DNA of 27,500 nt from Sphaeroforma sirkka. Its lineage: Eukaryota > Opisthokonta > Ichthyosporea > Ichthyophonida. The notes under the pieces are model-generated. The model saw nothing but the letters and a program-made list of their open reading frames with translations, ran no database searches and was not told where the DNA came from. Both the position numbers and the translations under genes were made by a program. Location of the stretch: the NCBI GenBank assembly GCA_001586965.3, contig LUCW03001833.1, positions 57,501 through 85,000 on the forward strand. Direction: 5' to 3'. Below, piece by piece: positions 10,284 to 24,390 of the stretch. Position 1 is the first letter of the stretch, and every line of letters starts with the position of its first letter.

Positions 10284-11115
10284 TCAGGTATTTACAGTCA
10301 TTCTCGCAAGTGCTGTCTGAGAACAATCTAATAGAAATGAATCGACAAAACCATGTCCATTTACGAGTATAGCACCCTGACCTTGGTTATGCAACACCTG
10401 GGTGTATCTGTGGCGAGAGGACAGCCATTAGAAAAGTTCACGTATCTGGAAAATCGTGGACTGTTTCACAAAAGAATAAAAATTTGTCTATATGCGATAC
10501 AATTTGAGATGACTATGCCTCGTCAATCTAACTGTGTCGGGTGCCCGCTAATTTGGGATGCATCTTTTTTAAAAGTGATGAATTGTACCTCGCCAAAATA
10601 ATCTGTGCGGATAGCAGCAGAGCTGTCGGATTCGCCATGCAGAAACTCATCATTAATCTCCACGCGGCTCTATCGATAAGAAGAGAGATTGCATAATAAG
10701 TAAATGTGTGCGCAATCTGTCGTAGCGCTTCAGGATAGGTGTGATTAATTCAAAAAGCAACGGACCGGTCTATTCGTAGAGCGTTTGAATATGCAAAAGT
10801 GGTCCAGCGATGCACATCCTAACAGTTGAACGCATATAATTCCAATTCACGCTCATAGATACTCATGAAACAATCGTCGACTGTACTGCATATAAATGGA
10901 TGCATATCAATTCGCATTCTTAGCCCATATAAGTTGCATTGGAATATATCGACCAGCATAAGAAAACAGAAGACAACTGTGCAAGCTATTGTTTGACGCA
11001 TAACAAAGCATCGAATGAATTGTGAATGCATGAAACAAAGTATAAACAACAAAAGCATGAAGCACAAGATAAAACGCAAAATTCTAGACACCTCTTTATA
11101 CTCATTGATAATCCA
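10284..11115 (-). other. possible further minus-strand exons upstream of the membrane protein gene
   Basis: Three open segments: about 10826-11088 (hydrophobic, contains [19 protein letters not shown]); 10589-10669 (27 codons, acceptor TATCGATAG, donor GAG|GTACAA); and 10284-10407 (acceptor CTCGCCACAG, contains VLHNQGQGAILVNGHGF, stop TGA at 10286-10284). The last two join in phase. The TGA ends one base before the ATG at 10282. They could be the end of a third membrane-protein gene, 5' exons of the downstream gene joined in a way I could not resolve, or chance. Confidence 0.3.
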
Positions 11116-11155
11116 TTTGTTCACACTGTTTCATATCAACCACGCCCAGATCCAG

Positions 11156-13526
<2,371 letters not shown>

Positions 13527-14003
13527 GTCTACTGGATTTCAAAATATATCGCTAAAGACATAGTTCTATTAAAAAGTTCGAGTGTGTGTTACTAAATTCG
13601 TAGACAGGTATATGGAAGTGTAGTAGACAAAAAAACTATGCATACTGTAAGCAATATGTACTCTATTCAGTGTCCATGTGTGTAGTCCCACAGTGGCTGT
13701 GTTCATATGATACAATCATTTCTTACCTTTCTTAAGCTGGTCGAATCGTAGAGTCCGGTATTCTGACGATTTGCCAGAAAGTCGCCTAGTAGACGATCTG
13801 TCGGCTGCGAAGCACTCTGACTGGACATCTAGTACAAATGATATAAAACCCCTGTAGTGAAGTTAAGCCGTGATGCAATCGTGCTTATCCTGTGATAACG
13901 ATCTTTATATGAATATTCCCGTAGCCTTCTGGATGTATAATTCATAAGGCTATATGATATTTCCCTCTCGCTAAATATGCACTACATACTTAGGTGGAGG
14001 CCT

Positions 14004-14291
14004 GGAGCCTGTAGGCTCCCGGTGGGGCTTTTGGTGCCTTGGGTTTTGGGTTGGAACCAGTTTTGTAAATAAATACTACTCTGGGTTCTAAACTTCCTCA
14101 CAGTGCTTTTCTGGGGGGGTTTGGAGGAAGGCTACTTCTTTTCATGTCCCTCTCAGCCTCTCTACTCTAGTAGAGAGGTCAGTAGCCGGTAGGCGGTACG
14201 ATCGGCAAATAAGTTCTCTCGCTAAATAGAATAAAATATCAAATACACCACAAATAATTCCTTCGGACAATAGTCCGATCAGGTCATGACC
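14004..14291. repeat. cluster of short perfect hairpins
   Basis: GGAGCCT-gt-AGGCTCC at 14004-14019, CCTCTCTACT-ct-AGTAGAGAGG at 14157-14178, TCGGAC-aata-GTCCGA at 14263-14278 and the palindrome GGTCATGACC at 14282-14291. The arms are perfect and the loops are 0-4 nt. Confidence 0.7.
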
Positions 14292-14554
14292 CTCTCTACT
14301 CTCAGAGAGAAAGAAGAAAGAAAATATGGCTGAACGCACTAACGTCCGTAGGAATCAGGCATATTATTTTATTTCTTCTCTAGTATAGGATCATAAAAAA
14401 ATACTATGTACTTAGTATGTAGTACATAGAGACTAGAGAGAGTCATTACTTCAGTCAGTGGACCTTGTTTTCCTTCGCCGGGCGTTTCCTTCCCCGGGCG
14501 TAAGCCGTATGTGCATGGCCGAAGGCTGAAATAAATAGAGCCGTAGAGCTGTCT

Positions 14555-14760
14555 TATTAGGTCTCTCGTAGAGTCGTAGAGCCGTAGACTGTCGTAGACC
14601 ATAGCCTTGTTTTATTTAATAGGCTATGCGTAGACTGCATTCTTTTTATATAGCTTAAAAAAAAAATAGACTCTACATTGTAGGGTGTAGACCTAGGTGT
14701 AGACTGTATATCGTAGGGCGTAGAGTCGTAGGACGTAGTCGAAGGACGCAGAGTCGTATT
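14555..14760. repeat. degenerate GTAGA(G/C)TCGTAG word repeats
   Basis: The words CGTAGAGTCGTAGAGCCGTAG, GTAGACTGT and CGTAGGGCGTAGAGTCGTAG recur irregularly through about 200 bp, with no single clean period. Confidence 0.6.
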
Positions 14761-14789
14761 TATCATTTAGTCCCACAAGGGGGTCTGGC

Positions 14790-14925
14790 CGGTATGCACT
14801 GTGATTGTGCACTGTACAGTGTGAGTGTGCACTGTGCAGTGTGAGTGTGCACTGTGCAGTGAGTGTGCAGTATGCAGACTGTGCACTGTGAAGTTGTGAA
14901 GTTGTGAAATGTGAACTGTGCAGCG
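14790..14925. repeat. degenerate TGTGCACTGTGCAG minisatellite
   Basis: GTGTGCACTGTGCAGTGTGA and close variants repeat about four times, then GAAGTTGT repeats. TGTGCA words also recur at 25145-25179. Confidence 0.7.
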
Positions 14926-15125
14926 CTGAGTGTCATGAGAGACAACGAAGTGGTGTCATTGGTTCAGGGTGTCGTTTGCGGTCGAATCCTACAAATAATT
15001 GAACAAATTGAATGAGGTTTTGTAATTCATTCTGATGCGCTGTTTTGTATAAATCTACAGAATTATTACTGATCCGTGTTATTGTAAAATTGTGCATACC
15101 TTCCCCTGTAGTATCGACACTACTT

Positions 15126-15209
15126 GGACACCTGTCCATGCCACCTGTGGCCCTGTCCTATAACTCAAGGTCAGGATTCATCTATCCTGATAGGACTCCG
15201 AAAGTCCTA
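15126..15209. repeat. four consecutive short hairpins
   Basis: GGACA-cc-TGTCC (15126-15137), CCAC-ct-GTGG (15141-15150), TCAGGAT-6 nt-ATCCTGA (15171-15190) and TAGGACT-ccgaa-AGTCCTA (15191-15209). All arms are perfect. The last two abut exactly. Confidence 0.75.
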
Positions 15210-15631
15210 GAAGATGACTCATCACCTTGCGGTTACGACATATTGTGGTTAGGCTGTCCCGAGTCCCAGGCTTCCCAGGACAGACCTGCTCTAGCACATG
15301 GGACCTTTTAGGATTACATAGGACTGACCAAGGTTCAAAATTAGCACATGACCCTTAGCTATGGTCCTTTTGTACACTAGTAGTAGTCAAGGTAGCAGAC
15401 ATCTACGGTCTATTTTAGTTTCCATTATTTAGTAAACTCGTGTACAGTCTACTACACCCCAAAGAATCCAAAAAAAAAGTTGGCGCGACTATTATGGCTA
15501 TAAATGTATGTATTATAGCAGAGTCATAGCCTTCTTGATAGGCACAGAGTGCAGACTGCAGACTGCGGATTATATTTATTTCTTTTATGTGTGACAGAAT
15601 ACCTGGAATCACACAAAAATTTTTCCATTAT

Positions 15632-15632
15632 G

Positions 15633-15721
<89 letters not shown>

Positions 15722-15727
15722 TATATA

Positions 15728-15808
<81 letters not shown>

Positions 15809-16067
15809 ATATGTCATATAATATATATATATATATTACATATATATATATATATATATACATACATCATATTATATACATATATATATATAATTATAAT
15901 ATTATTATTATATCATATATATATATATATACATATATACATATACATATATATTATGTGTATACATATATTGCATATACATATATATAATACATACATT
16001 ATATATATATATATATATACATAGCCATATATATACATATATATATATGCATATACAATGTATATGC

Positions 16068-16103
<36 letters not shown>

Positions 16104-16204
16104 GCATATATGCATATGTATGTATGTATGCATGTGTATGTATGTATGTATGTATGTATGTATGTATGTATGTATGTATGTATGTATGTATGTATATATA
16201 TATA
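15632..16204. repeat. second microsatellite block, (TA)n then (TATG)n
   Basis: (TA)n at about 15633-15711, interrupted TA/TATTA sequence to 16130, then about 14 units of TATG to 16193. Confidence 0.95.
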
Positions 16205-16846
16205 TCGCAAGAATTTAAACATGAGATACTTAGTTTTGTCAGTCGCTTTCGACTCTTTCGACACCACTTTGACGTAGATAAGCCAACATGTACACATTTA
16301 TATTCGCTTTCACCACTGTAGAGATACATTTATTAATATACTTATGACCTGTTTAAAAAGGTGTGCTATAACAAGTTCAAAGAGTAATTGTGATACTATT
16401 GATGGAGAGTAATGTACGGCACTCTCGTTGCTGTATCGTCCTCTGCACTGAAACGTGCAGTATAAGAACGCAGACTTGCAGTAATTCTGATATCGTATAT
16501 CGAAAGTGATGTTGTGGTACTCAAACCATCATACTGTTGTTTGATGGTACTGAGCATACCATATGTACATGGGGAATCAATAGTCCCGTTCTTTTCTCGC
16601 CGGCATTGACATTCCACTAGTCCGTGTTTTGACCAAGCAAAGCACTGTTCCCGGTGGTATTGAGCATTCTACAGGTCCGTGATTTGACAAGGAATAACTG
16701 TTCCTACGATGGAGAGATTGACCGTACCGCAAACCACTTTGGCATTGGATATTCTGTTTGCAGCAGATTGGCACAGTTTAGCCAATGTATACCGCACAAC
16801 CCAGCAGTTTTATACAACTGAATAGTTTTGAGTACAGAAATCCCAG
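16205..16846. other. intergenic, downstream of the protease gene, with a degenerate tandem repeat
   Basis: No gene seen. Between about 16603 and 16711 two copies of a roughly 54-bp unit (ATTGA.CATTC.AC..GTCCGTG.TTTGAC) lie in tandem. A weaker third copy lies upstream near 16548-16602. Confidence 0.5.
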
Positions 16847-16852
16847 TTTATT
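16847..16852 (-). promoter_or_regulatory. candidate poly(A) signal of the protease gene
   Basis: TTTATT on the plus strand reads AATAAA on the minus strand, about 225 nt past the protease stop codon. Position and sequence are the only support. Confidence 0.4.
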
Positions 16853-17076
16853 TAAAAGTGGGAAAGGGTACGACTCGGCGATTCCTTAGTCAGAGACGAC
16901 CCGGCAAATCCTCGAGTATGGCTCGGCGTATCTCATCAGTTCACTTCCATTATTCGTTAGGTATGTAGCTTTGCATCCGCTACTTAAGAATACATTGCCT
17001 CTGGGCGACTTGTACCGTATCTCAAATGCTTTGGAAGCAACATATATAAATAAGTCTGCGACGTACTCTTCCCTCA

Positions 17077-20000
17077 TCAGTCCAGCTGTGCATACGGACT
17101 TCTGGCCGATCTCAAAGGCGTAGGAGACGAAGCACTCTGAGGCGGCTTGTCACGTGGTTTTGGCGAACCTTGTGGTTTAGGTGAGCGTGGGGGTAAATCG
17201 ATCCCTCTGGGCGAGTCCCTGGATGGTCTAATAGACATGCTTGGAGTGTTCCTAGGTGACCTCTTAGACATGCCTGGAGAGTCCCTGGATTGTCTATGAG
17301 ACTCTCTAGGCGGTCTATTGGACATTCCTGGAGAGCCACTGGGCTGACTACTAGACATGATCGGACAGTCTCCAGGTGGTCTATATGACATGTTCAGAGA
17401 TTCTCCAGGTGGTCTATTAGATATGCTTGGGGATTCTCTGGGTGGTCTTTGAGACATACTTGGGTGGTCTCTGGGTGTTCTATTTGACATGCTTGGGGAG
17501 TCCCTGGGCGGTCGGTTGGGCGTGGCGTGACGTGTTTGACTTGTTTTAGTAGCACTTGGACTCGAAATGCCTGCCATATTCAAGGCGGGATTGTAATTCT
17601 GCTGTCTGAGAGCGTTCGGGGGCCTCTGCTGCTGCGGCGATCCCGGTGCAGACGACAGCGGAGAGGGCGTGTATAAGGCCTGTTGGCTCATATGCGGTGG
17701 CAGTACCGAACTGTTGAACATCATCGGTGACCCTCGTTGTGATGCCGGCGACCCTCGCGAAGGTGATGGTGACCAGCCAATCTGGTACAGCGATGCTTCG
17801 GACATATTCTGCGCCGCTGGTGCAGGTTCAGGCGGTACTTGCGGCGGATATGGACCCGAGTTTGCATTTGCATCACCAGATCGGTTTGAACTGGGTGTCA
17901 GATGGGGATACACACTGCCCCCAGCTGCGGTGGCCTTGATGTTTTCTTTGGTGTTGGGGTTCTGTACATTGTCGCCTACAACAGTAGGCAGCTTCTGCTT
18001 CTTTTCGCGCTTTCTCTTCTTCTTACACAGGGAGCCAATAAGGCAGAAGAAGAGCAATCCAACGATGATCGCACCAGTGGCGAGCAGTGCATAGGCAAGG
18101 ACCGGCTCAAGGCCGAATATCTTACCATCCCCTGTGTTATCATCAGCTATAAAAATAGTGTAATTAGGATGCGTTAATATATTTGTTTTAAATACCATGG
18201 GACGAGTAGACTTTACTATGAAAGATAAACGTGCATGGAAAACTGATAGGTAAAATTTTCCTTTATGCTGATCACTTTCTGTCTGCCAAAACGATTATTA
18301 CCTGCATTAGCTTGCGGCCAGAATACCGTGCTATCGCCTTCTGTCAAAGAGTTTATACTGAGTGCTTCTAGCTCAAGTGCTCCTGCGGCGGTGGCCTGTC
18401 GCAATTCTTGCTTGGCTTCGAGGTCTTCGAGTCTGTAGCAATGTAAATTGTCCGTAAATTAGGTGTATTTTCGTTTGTGATTATGAAGTGGATTTCTTAT
18501 ATATACTGAAGGCAACGAAAATAATCTGATGTAACTTCTGAATGCAATCCAATATTCGAGAGCATGAACTTATAGCTCTAAAACTGCACTTCCTTGTGTC
18601 ATACTTTAGTAGTAGTGTGCTGCCTTCCGCGCTGTTGACCCTATTGGTGAAGGAATATGTTGTGTTCATAAATCCCAACTGTGCAAGTGCATCGCTGAAT
18701 ATGCCGTACCAGACGTCTTCGTCTCCTGACAGCTCTACTTCGAGTTTGATGATAATGTCAGAGTCCGTTTCAAATTTACAGTCTACACTATAGTAACCGG
18801 GGTAGCAGTTGCACTGCGGGGGTAGAGGAATATATAAACAAGGTAAAAGGAATCTGAGCAATAGGATAAGATCCGTCCAAGTATATAGACGAAGTCCCGA
18901 TACATCAAGCCAGAATTGGGTGGGTATAATATAATTCATAACTTACCCATCCGTCTTCGAATGCGCCCTGGCCCCAACAATCGTTCGTGCCATAGATCAA
19001 TTCAACACGAACACTTTCTGCCGGTGTGGTGCCTCGGGGCTCAGAGATACGCACGTGAATCTGAAAAGAGAGATAGTAAGATCGAGCATATGAGAATATG
19101 GTGTTCATAAAAAGGTGAGTGGAAATGAACGTAGTTCAGACTTTGGCGTGTTTCTGATAAGCTCGGCAATCCCATTAAAGAAGTGTTCTGGAATCTAGAG
19201 GTATATCTTTAAGTAGTATGTATAAAGTTCATACCATCGATTCAACATCACTGAAGCTCTGTGATGCAGTGAGTAATCCGTCGCCGGTAAACACTCTCCC
19301 ACGATTATTTGCCGATGGAGTGGTCGGTGTCATGTCCAGCACTAGTCCATTTGTCTCCCTGTTTTTGGTACTGCAGAACGTCACCGTCGAGGTGATTGTC
19401 GGGTCATCACACACCACCATGGTCAGTCCATCTTCGGTACCTACCATGCAACACAGTGTTGTAACCATTTTTTTACGTTGACATTATTTCGAAATTGTGA
19501 ATGCCATGTTTTGATGCATATGTTTGCAATTGTGTGAGTCTGGCTTACCATAGTCAAATGCACAAGTGGTAATCACAGTAGATCGCCGCTAGTCTAACTC
19601 TAATTCTAGAATATGACATACCTGGTGGTATTACCATACGTATTGAAACGCCATGTCCTTGAGAATCGCCCCATACATCCAACCCTCGCAGCTCGATGTC
19701 GTAGCTGAGGTTTTTGTACGTGTGTCTACTATTAGATAGTGGTACGCGCAGTGTCAGAATTTGATCGACCTCTGGAGTGTCTACGACTTGATCGTGAGCA
19801 TATAGTGTATATACTCCACTGATTCCGATTTCTCTTGTGTTCTGGAAGTGGGAAAGGTACAGCGTGTTGTTTAATGAGTCGTCCTTCCTTCCGTAACTAC
19901 ATTTGCATTTGTACAACCTACGTCTCAAAATTAGTGATGCTCAATGTGCTCCGTTCCGAGATATTTATAGACAGAACAATCAAAGGTTGTAATACCCATT

Positions 20001-23000
20001 GAAAACACCAACAAAATCGGAGTTTGTGCACAAGTGGCACTTACCACTCGAGGAATCCAGCCAAATTCTTCTTTCGAACGGGCCGAAAAGTGTCGGTTGC
20101 CAGTAGTATCTGCCAAGCCCATGGCAGCGTAGGGGTCTCCGTAGGGGAGCATGTATCCATCGCCAGCAGGACTGAGGGTGGGGACAAAATATGGAAACGA
20201 TGAGCAGAGAGCATTAATACAGATATGAGCGACTGGCATATGCGCACTCTGTCATAGAAATTCTTGTCAGACGAAAAGTTGTCAGTTTTCTGACAAAGAG
20301 CATGGACGGAATATGCGTCGGAAGATAGTGGCGGGTGATTAGCAACGTAGAATGGCAAAGACACAGCTCTGGATATGCAATATCAACAGTTAGAGTACAG
20401 TACTGTACATTTCATATTCAGCTGTAAGAGAGCTTGAGATCATGGGAAGAAATTTGACAAAATAGCCATGTTGCATACTCACTTTGTCACATCAAGTGGT
20501 ACCCACTCATCAGCATGCCAGGATCCGTAGTTGTGCCCTATTTCGTGACAGATTACGCGGATATCAAACTCGCCATTGATGATAACACCCGAAGAACCGA
20601 CCAAACCAATACCACCAACTCGAGCGCCTGCGTAGCAAAATGTAGAACGTTGTTAGTTGCTTTTCTATGGTGCTCTCATATATCGGAAACCATACCGGAT
20701 CTATCTTAGGACCACAAATTCAAAAGCCGATAATGCGAAAGTGGTACGTGAATATGTAGACACCCAAACTTGAGGTGTTGAAAGTGTGATTTGTCGTCAC
20801 ATACCAATTTTTGTATTGAGGACTACATACGTGTCGTACTCCTTATAATCGTATCCACTCAAACGTTCAGCGTCACCGAAGATAAACTGGTAATTTTGTC
20901 CCTGTTCGTAGAATGCAGATGTCTTCGGCATGCGAATGGGCTCTTCTAGATAGTCGAACTTGATATCGAGCTGCAACACGGTAGCAGCGTGTATGAGTGA
21001 GTATCCGTCCGATGAAAGTACACATAAATAAACTTAACGTGCAATAGCCGATTCGGATATGAATCATCGGGAATCGACAGTCTTCACGTGTCATGGACTG
21101 CTTGCACCCAGAGTGGCGACCCCAATGTAGAGCAACTAGACACAATACAGTGTAGAATTTTACGCTACACCTGAGAGAAGGATTTAGGGCTGGCTTTACC
21201 TGGTTGTAAGAATTCTTCGCGAAGAAAGGCGCGATCTTGTCTTCAAAGAGGGCTACTGTGTCAAAGTGGGTCCAGGCTGCATAGAAAAGACAGGAATAAG
21301 GTTGGATTAAATATATTCTAATACGTCCATGGGATCGCGAGACATCAAAAAATAGCTTCACTGCAGCACTATGCATACATACATCCCAGTTATGCAAAAC
21401 CCTCAGAACCCTCATCACACATAAAAATGGAATCGATAAAGCAACCGCTAATGACGAAATTAACGCTTGTTACATACTCGGATCCCGGAAGTCAACTGGG
21501 TAGCCTGGTAGGTTTGAAAAATCAATCGGAATGACGAGATACTTTCTTTGAACTCCCACCTACAGCAAAAATATCGCGCGAAGACACCTCAGCAATTTAT
21601 GGTGAGATCTCGAACAATGCAAAAACCACTGTGCACTGGCTGTTACAACTTGTACAGACCACATGATAAAAAGGACAAGCCTTTCAGTTTGATACAACTG
21701 AAATTTGGTGAGCGATGTATGGTGCTCGGTAACATACCGACACGATGAATCTTCTTCTGCGATTGATAACCGATTTAATGACTTCGCGACGACCCTCGTC
21801 CAGTGCTTGTTCGAGCTCGTGTATGTTGGCATACGCTCGATTTACGGCACCTGTGTCTGTAGCCACGGTAGCTTCGATCAACTCACCACTGCTATTGTTA
21901 AGATAGAGACAAACTAAAGGTAAATACGAAGAACCATCAAAGATTTCAAAATCAGATACACGGTGCGCGGTGTACATGATTCAATCTGAGTGATTCGTCA
22001 TGAATGCACGAAAGTGGCAAAATAAAATACGGCGAGCAATCTATCACCTCACACGATCTCCCATTAAAGTATAACTTACCTATCGAGACTCCGGCGTCTC
22101 TGACGTACAGAGTTCTCCCACAGGGCTACAACTCTCTCAGCTTGAAATACTATGCCTTGAGCTCGTATCTCTCCTCCGTGCCTAATGAGTTCCGCCATGC
22201 TCCCGAACAAGTGTGCTTTGTAAGAGGAACCGTCATTTGCTATAAACATTGCTGAGAATCCATCGGTGACCGATTCTACTCCCAATTGGGAGGCGTAGTT
22301 GGAGCCCACTTCTATACTGTAATCTGCATGATGCAATTGATGTGCAATCAATTTATGAGATATACTGCTCGAGGGCTACAAAGCTACGCAGAAGGAGTGA
22401 CTGCAAATACCGTATTATGGTACATGTTTAAAGTAAAGACAATGCAGAAGTTGTACTACAATTTTCCACAGAACTATCGTGGTGGCACAACGTCTTACTA
22501 GTAATATTGTGCTCGCAGTTTTCTGTTGAGATATCTTAGCACCTGTCTTTTCATTTTTAATCAACACGATCACTTTGCTTAGTAGATGCGTATACGTGTA
22601 CACTACTAGTGAAAAAGCACTCTGATTACGATGCGCATCTAGTTTTAATTTGGGTCGGATGGTATACCCAACACATAGTTATATAGTGCCTTTAACTACA
22701 CTGAGAAGATTTGGGAAAACTCGCAACTGATATATGTGCTACAGAAGAATGATCCGAGAAAACGATGATTTGCTTCTCTTTGTTTGGCATGTGCTGCTCG
22801 GTCTGAGAACAGCCGAATCGCCACCACGTCAAGAACCCGGCTATAATAAATATCGGAGTAGATGAACTTTATTTTCCCTACGAGAGTGTGAAAAATCGCA
22901 CTAATAGTATGCTTTAGCTTGAGCTATGGAGATGGCTCTGAGAGTTTTTGACTATTTGACTTATCTTCCTACAAGGGATATACAGAGTGAGGCATATTAA

Positions 23001-24390
23001 ATATGATATGCGAGTTATATAAACAATCTTATATAAAATAATACAATATAAGTAACTTTGTTTGGTAGAACTATAATCATCTGCATTTTTGTTACTATAC
23101 TGCATATTTCCGATGTTGTATATTTTTTACGCATGTGTCGTCAGTGTCAAACTACGTATTGTGTTTGAGTGTATCAGTATGGTACGTATTTACCTTTTTG
23201 AGGACCTTAGTAAGTTCTGTGGTAAATGTATCTAGATAGTATCGTTATCACATTGCAAGGTTTATCACAAATACACCAAATATACATTCACGCATAACTG
23301 GGCCGTACGTTCATGTACCCGACCTAAATTGAAAGTAAAGGTTGCTTGCTGCAATTTTTTAGTTAGTGCATCGATCACGATATGGTCAATAAAGTTGGCA
23401 TTGGTAATTTGATAAACCACAGAACTTATGGTTCGTGCGTGCGAGTCTCGTATAGATTTTTATACGATTCCAAAGGAGCTTCTGCAATTTGGAAAGGTGT
23501 GTATAAATATAGCCTGTAGTTATAGACGCTAAACCTACAGATTTATGATTTCTGAATTTTATGGCTACGCAACTACCCAGACTTGCATTGTACTTACTAG
23601 TAGCTCACAATATAATAGTTTTAGAACAGAATGTAAGGTATGCAAAGTGTAGTAGGCAGATTATAGTTCAACCACGTATGTAACGACTATCGACGATCAT
23701 TGCAGAATATAAAGTGATTGAAGAGTGCATACTGATGTCGGGTATGCTATGGTCAGATGTGCATGCCGGTGTCGAATATACTATGGGGGTATATGTCGCT
23801 CATGTGAGGTAGCAGTCGACAGCTGACGCTCAATAAAAATTGGCCTTTTACGGTTCTAAACAATGTGCACAATACAAGCACGGGTTTTTGTACTCAAAGA
23901 GTGTGAGACACTGAATAGGCTCAGGGTCATTTTATGAATAATTTTCATAGACAGTGTGGAGTTTTCATGGCCAGTGTGCCAACATACCTGATATGTCTGA
24001 AGATTCAGGGATGAAACAGCCAAACTTCAATGTTCCCAAGCCTGCAAATGGTGTTTCGAATTGCTCCGTAATACTATCTGGTAATACATCGAATTCGCTG
24101 ATACTCGCCTCATAAATTATATACATATCTTCAGACATGAGTATACTAGATTTGGGATCTTCACTTGCTATACGGAGGAGAGCTTCTCTTCGTTGTATTG
24201 CAAGGCCAGTGCCATTTACGAATGTATCGCGAGTTTGTAACCATTGATTGAACTCCTCTACTAGTGCAATGTCATCTTCGTATGTGACTGACCTCTGTCT
24301 CTCAACGTTTGCACAACTTACAAAAGCACATGACTGGATCGCAGCCAATAGCAAAACTATACGCATATGGACCATACCTCTGTAGTTCAC
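17077..24390 (-). CDS. membrane-anchored gametolysin-type (M11) zinc metalloprotease, 14 exons
   Basis: Exons: 24390-23988, 22323-22080, 21891-21738, 21559-21478, 21276-21200, 20970-20805, 20627-20483, 20171-20045, 19841-19622, 19440-19235, 19060-18947, 18813-18605, 18432-18302, 18146-17077. Every junction is in phase, giving 1115 residues. Layout: signal peptide (RIVLLLAAIQSCAFVSCA); prodomain to about 263; furin-like sites RQRRR (208-212) and RRRR (260-263); catalytic domain starting KYLVIPIDFSNLPG; zinc motif HEIGHNYGSWH at 403-413 (three His ligands, Glu404 general base; 20515-20547); Met-turn YGDPYAAMG with Met441, as in gametolysins; a beta-rich region to about 610; EGF-like cysteines 636, 647, 649, 658; a juxtamembrane helix (EDLEAKQELRQATAAGALEL); a membrane segment at about 775-799 followed by KKKRKREKKQK; and a 315-residue Pro/Ser-rich tail. 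It probably acts at the cell surface as a sheddase or on the cell wall or matrix. Substrate unknown. The first ATG was chosen, but Met at 24375 or 24366 is also possible. Confidence 0.9.
17225..17520 (-). repeat. 33-bp coding minisatellite in the protease tail
   Basis: About nine units of an 11-residue repeat, consensus RPPRDSPSMSN with variants (RTPRDHPSMSQ, RPPGESLNMSY, RSPRNTPSMSI). The reading frame is kept throughout. The units are rich in Arg-Pro-Pro and Ser-Pro, which could bind SH3-type domains or be phosphorylated by proline-directed kinases. Confidence 0.85.
22324..23987 (-). other. long first intron of the protease gene
   Basis: 1664 nt between the donor at 23987 (GTATGT) and the acceptor ending at 22324 (GCATGATGCAG-like). 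The gene's other introns are 133-311 nt. No exon, RNA gene or repeat stands out inside it. Confidence 0.7.

Larger units (their letters stand above)
13527..15631. other. unique island between two microsatellite blocks
   Basis: No gene is supported. The first 450 bases show nothing recognisable. From about 13990 the base composition changes and the stretch becomes rich in short perfect palindromes and word-level repeats, listed separately. An open stretch at 15045-15311 (+) overlaps one hairpin cluster and looks non-coding. Confidence 0.5.

Noticed and set aside
15045-15311. 88-residue plus frame suspected to be a transposon fragment
   Set aside because: It coincides with the hairpin cluster and shows no domain or motif.
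15587-16329. Tyr/Ile-repeat open frames on both strands
   Set aside because: Same cause: (TA)n and (TATG)n tracts.
17669-18177. Plus-strand open frames across the protease tail
   Set aside because: Antisense shadows of a biased Pro/Ser-rich coding exon whose minus frame has the membrane segment and in-phase splicing.
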